From Liopterus haemorrhoidalis (taxonomy: Eukaryota > Arthropoda > Insecta > Coleoptera > Dytiscidae), in contig OZ020625.1 in the NCBI GenBank assembly GCA_963971575.1, positions 26,375,253 to 26,439,252 on the forward strand: a stretch of DNA of 64,000 bases, read 5' to 3'. Positions 61,969-64,000 of this stretch are shown here, piece by piece. Numbering within the stretch: position 1 is the stretch's first letter; each line of letters opens with the position of its first letter. The notes below the pieces were generated by a model. That model did not search any database and was not told the DNA's origin. It saw only the letters and a program-made list of their open reading frames with translations. The position numbers were made by a program, and so were the translations under genes.

Positions 61969-63027
61969 AGGATTTTGTAGGTATGACCAAAAAACCCTTA
62001 ACCGTCATTTTGTCGTCTGTCTGTCCGGTAAAAATTGTAGCCAAACGGCTAAATCTAGAGAGTTGAAATTTGGCATGCTTATACAACTCTCTGACCCGCA
62101 CATAGGAAAAATACTAAAACATCTAAAAAGCATATCCCCCTAAAAATATAAACAAATATGAGCTCATCGAAAAAAAAAGGTATCGAGTAGGGTATCGAGT
62201 AGGGTATCAAATGAAAGCCCTTGGTACGTGGATTAACGATCAAAATTTTATTTTTGCAAAATAAATTATTTTGAAGCGATTTTTGCCAAAATTGTGCAAA
62301 AAAATTTTTGTCCCACACTCTGTAGCCCAGATGATTTAAACTAAAAATCTGAAAAAATTCTAAGTAATGTACATTGGTGTGAATCGGAATAGTGCAACAG
62401 GAATTTTTGATCAGATTACGTTTTTGGATAAAAACACATTTTTTGTGATTTTTTACTAATAATGTACACAAGTTATAGCTTTGTAACACGCTAAAATGGA
62501 ACGTGCATGCTGGTGTAGTGGTTTTGACACTGGCGTTTCACCCAAGTAACTCGATCCGAAAAGGATCGAACCCTGCGAGAAGAGACAATATTAATTTTTG
62601 TTTTTTTTTTTTTAATTTTTATATTGTTTAAATTATTTTTTCAAAATTCTAGTTATATTTTGGCAAATGTTGCATTTAATTTTTAAAAGCGTAAATTTAA
62701 TAACCAGTGGAAATTGTTTAAATTATAATTTAATTCTGTTTCAATGTACACGAAATCAGACGGGCGGAACTTATAACAACCAATGGAAGCCATAGGCACA
62801 ATTTTTAAAATTCTTAATGAACCTTGCTATATAAAAAAAAAATACTGTACATATTTAGAAACCTAAATAATGGTATTAGGCGTTCGAATTAAAATTAACC
62901 AAAAAAAATATTTTAATATAAAATTTGTTTTCATCCAATCCAAAATTTCGCATCCAAAATAATCATCATTCACTTAATAAATACCTGCAAAACCCTGAAA
63001 TGTGTGAAAATTCACACTTCACATCAA
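61969..63027 (-). mobile_element. R1 tRNA-module element, copy E
   Basis: Inverted relative to copy A: begins AGGATTTTGTAGGTATGACC and ends with the hairpin TGTGTGAAAATTCACAC and CTTCACATCAA, then T-tract. The central module is at 62503-62580. Confidence 0.82.
62503..62580 (+). other. tRNA-like module in R1 copy E
   Basis: GCATGCTGGTGTAGTGGTTT (A-box-like), then GGATCGAACCCTGCGAGA (B-box-like). It includes an unusual mini-hairpin CGATCCGAAAAGGATCG around the T-arm. T-rich sequence follows within 20-30 bp. Confidence 0.55.
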
Positions 63028-63139
63028 TTTTTATTTTATGAAATTGCGAGTAAATATTTGCGGAATTTTTGAATTTTTACGCGCTACACATGTATTGAGG
63101 TGTATAACAGAAGGTGGGCATCAAATTACAGTATTTAAA

Positions 63140-63330
63140 GTTTAATTTCAGTAGATTTATTGAAGGGTAATTTGTAGTTGAGCAGGTGTTAAATGCCGGG
63201 CATTTAATTTTATGTGGTACATCTGAGTGTCGGTCATCTGAATTTACAATATATGGATTATGTTTGTAAACAAGTGCATTATGTTCATTGCCTCATGAAA
63301 TAAAATTAGTTTTAGTTGGACAGAAACAGC
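63140..63330 (+). pseudogene. SWIM-family protein fragment 4
   Basis: The plus strand reads EQVLNAGHLILCGTSECRSS, EFTIYGLCL, an in-frame stop where glutamine is expected, TSALCSLPHEIK. These are the NAGHLILCG and GLCLQTSxL...PHEI blocks of the relic at 30011-30711. Truncated before the zinc finger. Confidence 0.6.
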
Positions 63331-63353
63331 TAATATTATTAGCTATTATTATT

Positions 63354-64000
63354 AGACAAAACAAGGTGTAAGAATTCCAAAAATTCAAACCTCAAGTCTC
63401 TATTTCTTACCTTTTATGAGATATGAATTTTTTAAAATTCCAAAAAAAAATCAAAATTTTCCCTAATAGTTTTAGGTCATTACGGACCAAACATTATATT
63501 TTCCTAGACAAAACAAGGTGTGAGAATTCCAAAAATTCAAACCTCAAGTCTCTATTTCTTACCTTTTATGAGATATGAATTTTTTAAAATTCCAAAAAAA
63601 AATCAAAATTTTCCCTAATAGTTTTAGGTCATTACGGACCAAACATTATATTTTCCTAGACAAAACAAGGTGTGAGAATTCCAAAAATTCAAACCTCAAG
63701 TCTCTATTTCTTACCTTTTTTGAGATATGAATTCTTAAAATTACAAAAAGTTTCAAAATTTTCCCTAATAGTTTTAGGTCATTACGGACCAAACATTATA
63801 TTTTCCTAGACAAAACAAAGTGTGAGAATTCCAAAAATTCAAACCTCAAGTCTCTATTTCTTACCTTTTATGAGATATGAATTTTTTAAAATTCCAAAAA
63901 AAATCAAAATTTTCCCTAATAGTTTTAGGTCATTACGGACCAAACATTATATTTTCCTAGACAAAACAAGGTGTGAGAATTCCAAAAATTCAAACCTCAA
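63354..64000 (+). repeat. Tandem array of about 152-bp units running off the right edge
   Basis: TAGACAAAACAA(G/A)GTGTGAG-type starts occur at 63354, 63506, 63658, 63808 and 63959 (periods 152, 152, 150, 151). Units contain CCAAAAATTCAAACCTCAAG and GTTTTAGGTCATTACGGACC. More than four units are visible; total length unknown. In ECM29 intron 10 or beyond. Confidence 0.93.

Overview
This is a nuclear, AT-rich, intron-rich window from an insect, plausibly a beetle. That rests on an insect-specific 27 kDa hemolymph-type secreted protein gene, GT-AG introns, and a dense load of insect-type DNA transposons, MITEs, tRNA-derived SINEs and LINE fragments. The order assignment is only a guess. Every multi-exon gene was joined by hand from splice sites. 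In each case the reading phase closes exactly across all junctions, which is the main support for the models.

Genes, left to right. (1) DDX41/abstrakt, minus strand, N-terminal 215 codons in five exons (4612 down to 1645), running off the left edge; a possible nested 65-residue gene lies in its fourth intron at 2028-2225. (2) TMEM59-like membrane protein, minus strand, five exons (20786 down to 14476), complete. (3) A 27 kDa hemolymph protein-like (DUF1397-type) secreted protein, plus strand, six exons (21101-28963), complete and divergent from TMEM59 across 314 bp. (4) ZMAT2/Snu23 spliceosomal zinc-finger protein, minus strand, two coding exons (35536 down to 31176), complete. (5) ECM29 (proteasome adaptor), plus strand, ten exons (36366-61103, 949 codons), divergent from ZMAT2 and running off the right edge.

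Almost everything else is mobile or repeated DNA. The 4.6-14.5 kb intergenic region stacks SINEs, MITEs, three mariner relics, a LINE tail, a piggyBac and two hAT-type elements. The introns of all the multi-exon genes hold further nested elements, and target-site duplications often show the order of insertion.

Most notable structures: a 14-unit, exactly 267-bp tandem array in ECM29 intron 1, in which every unit carries a copy of the exon 2 splice acceptor; a roughly 1-kb repeat family (five copies) whose centre holds different tRNA-like Pol III-type modules in different copies; recurring convergent relics of a THAP-domain gene and a SWIM-zinc-finger gene; and two copies of one composite repeat that carry the same MITE at the same site in opposite orientation.

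The five main genes are housekeeping or secreted-protein genes with no evident functional link. No virus, CRISPR array, operon or bacterial feature was seen.
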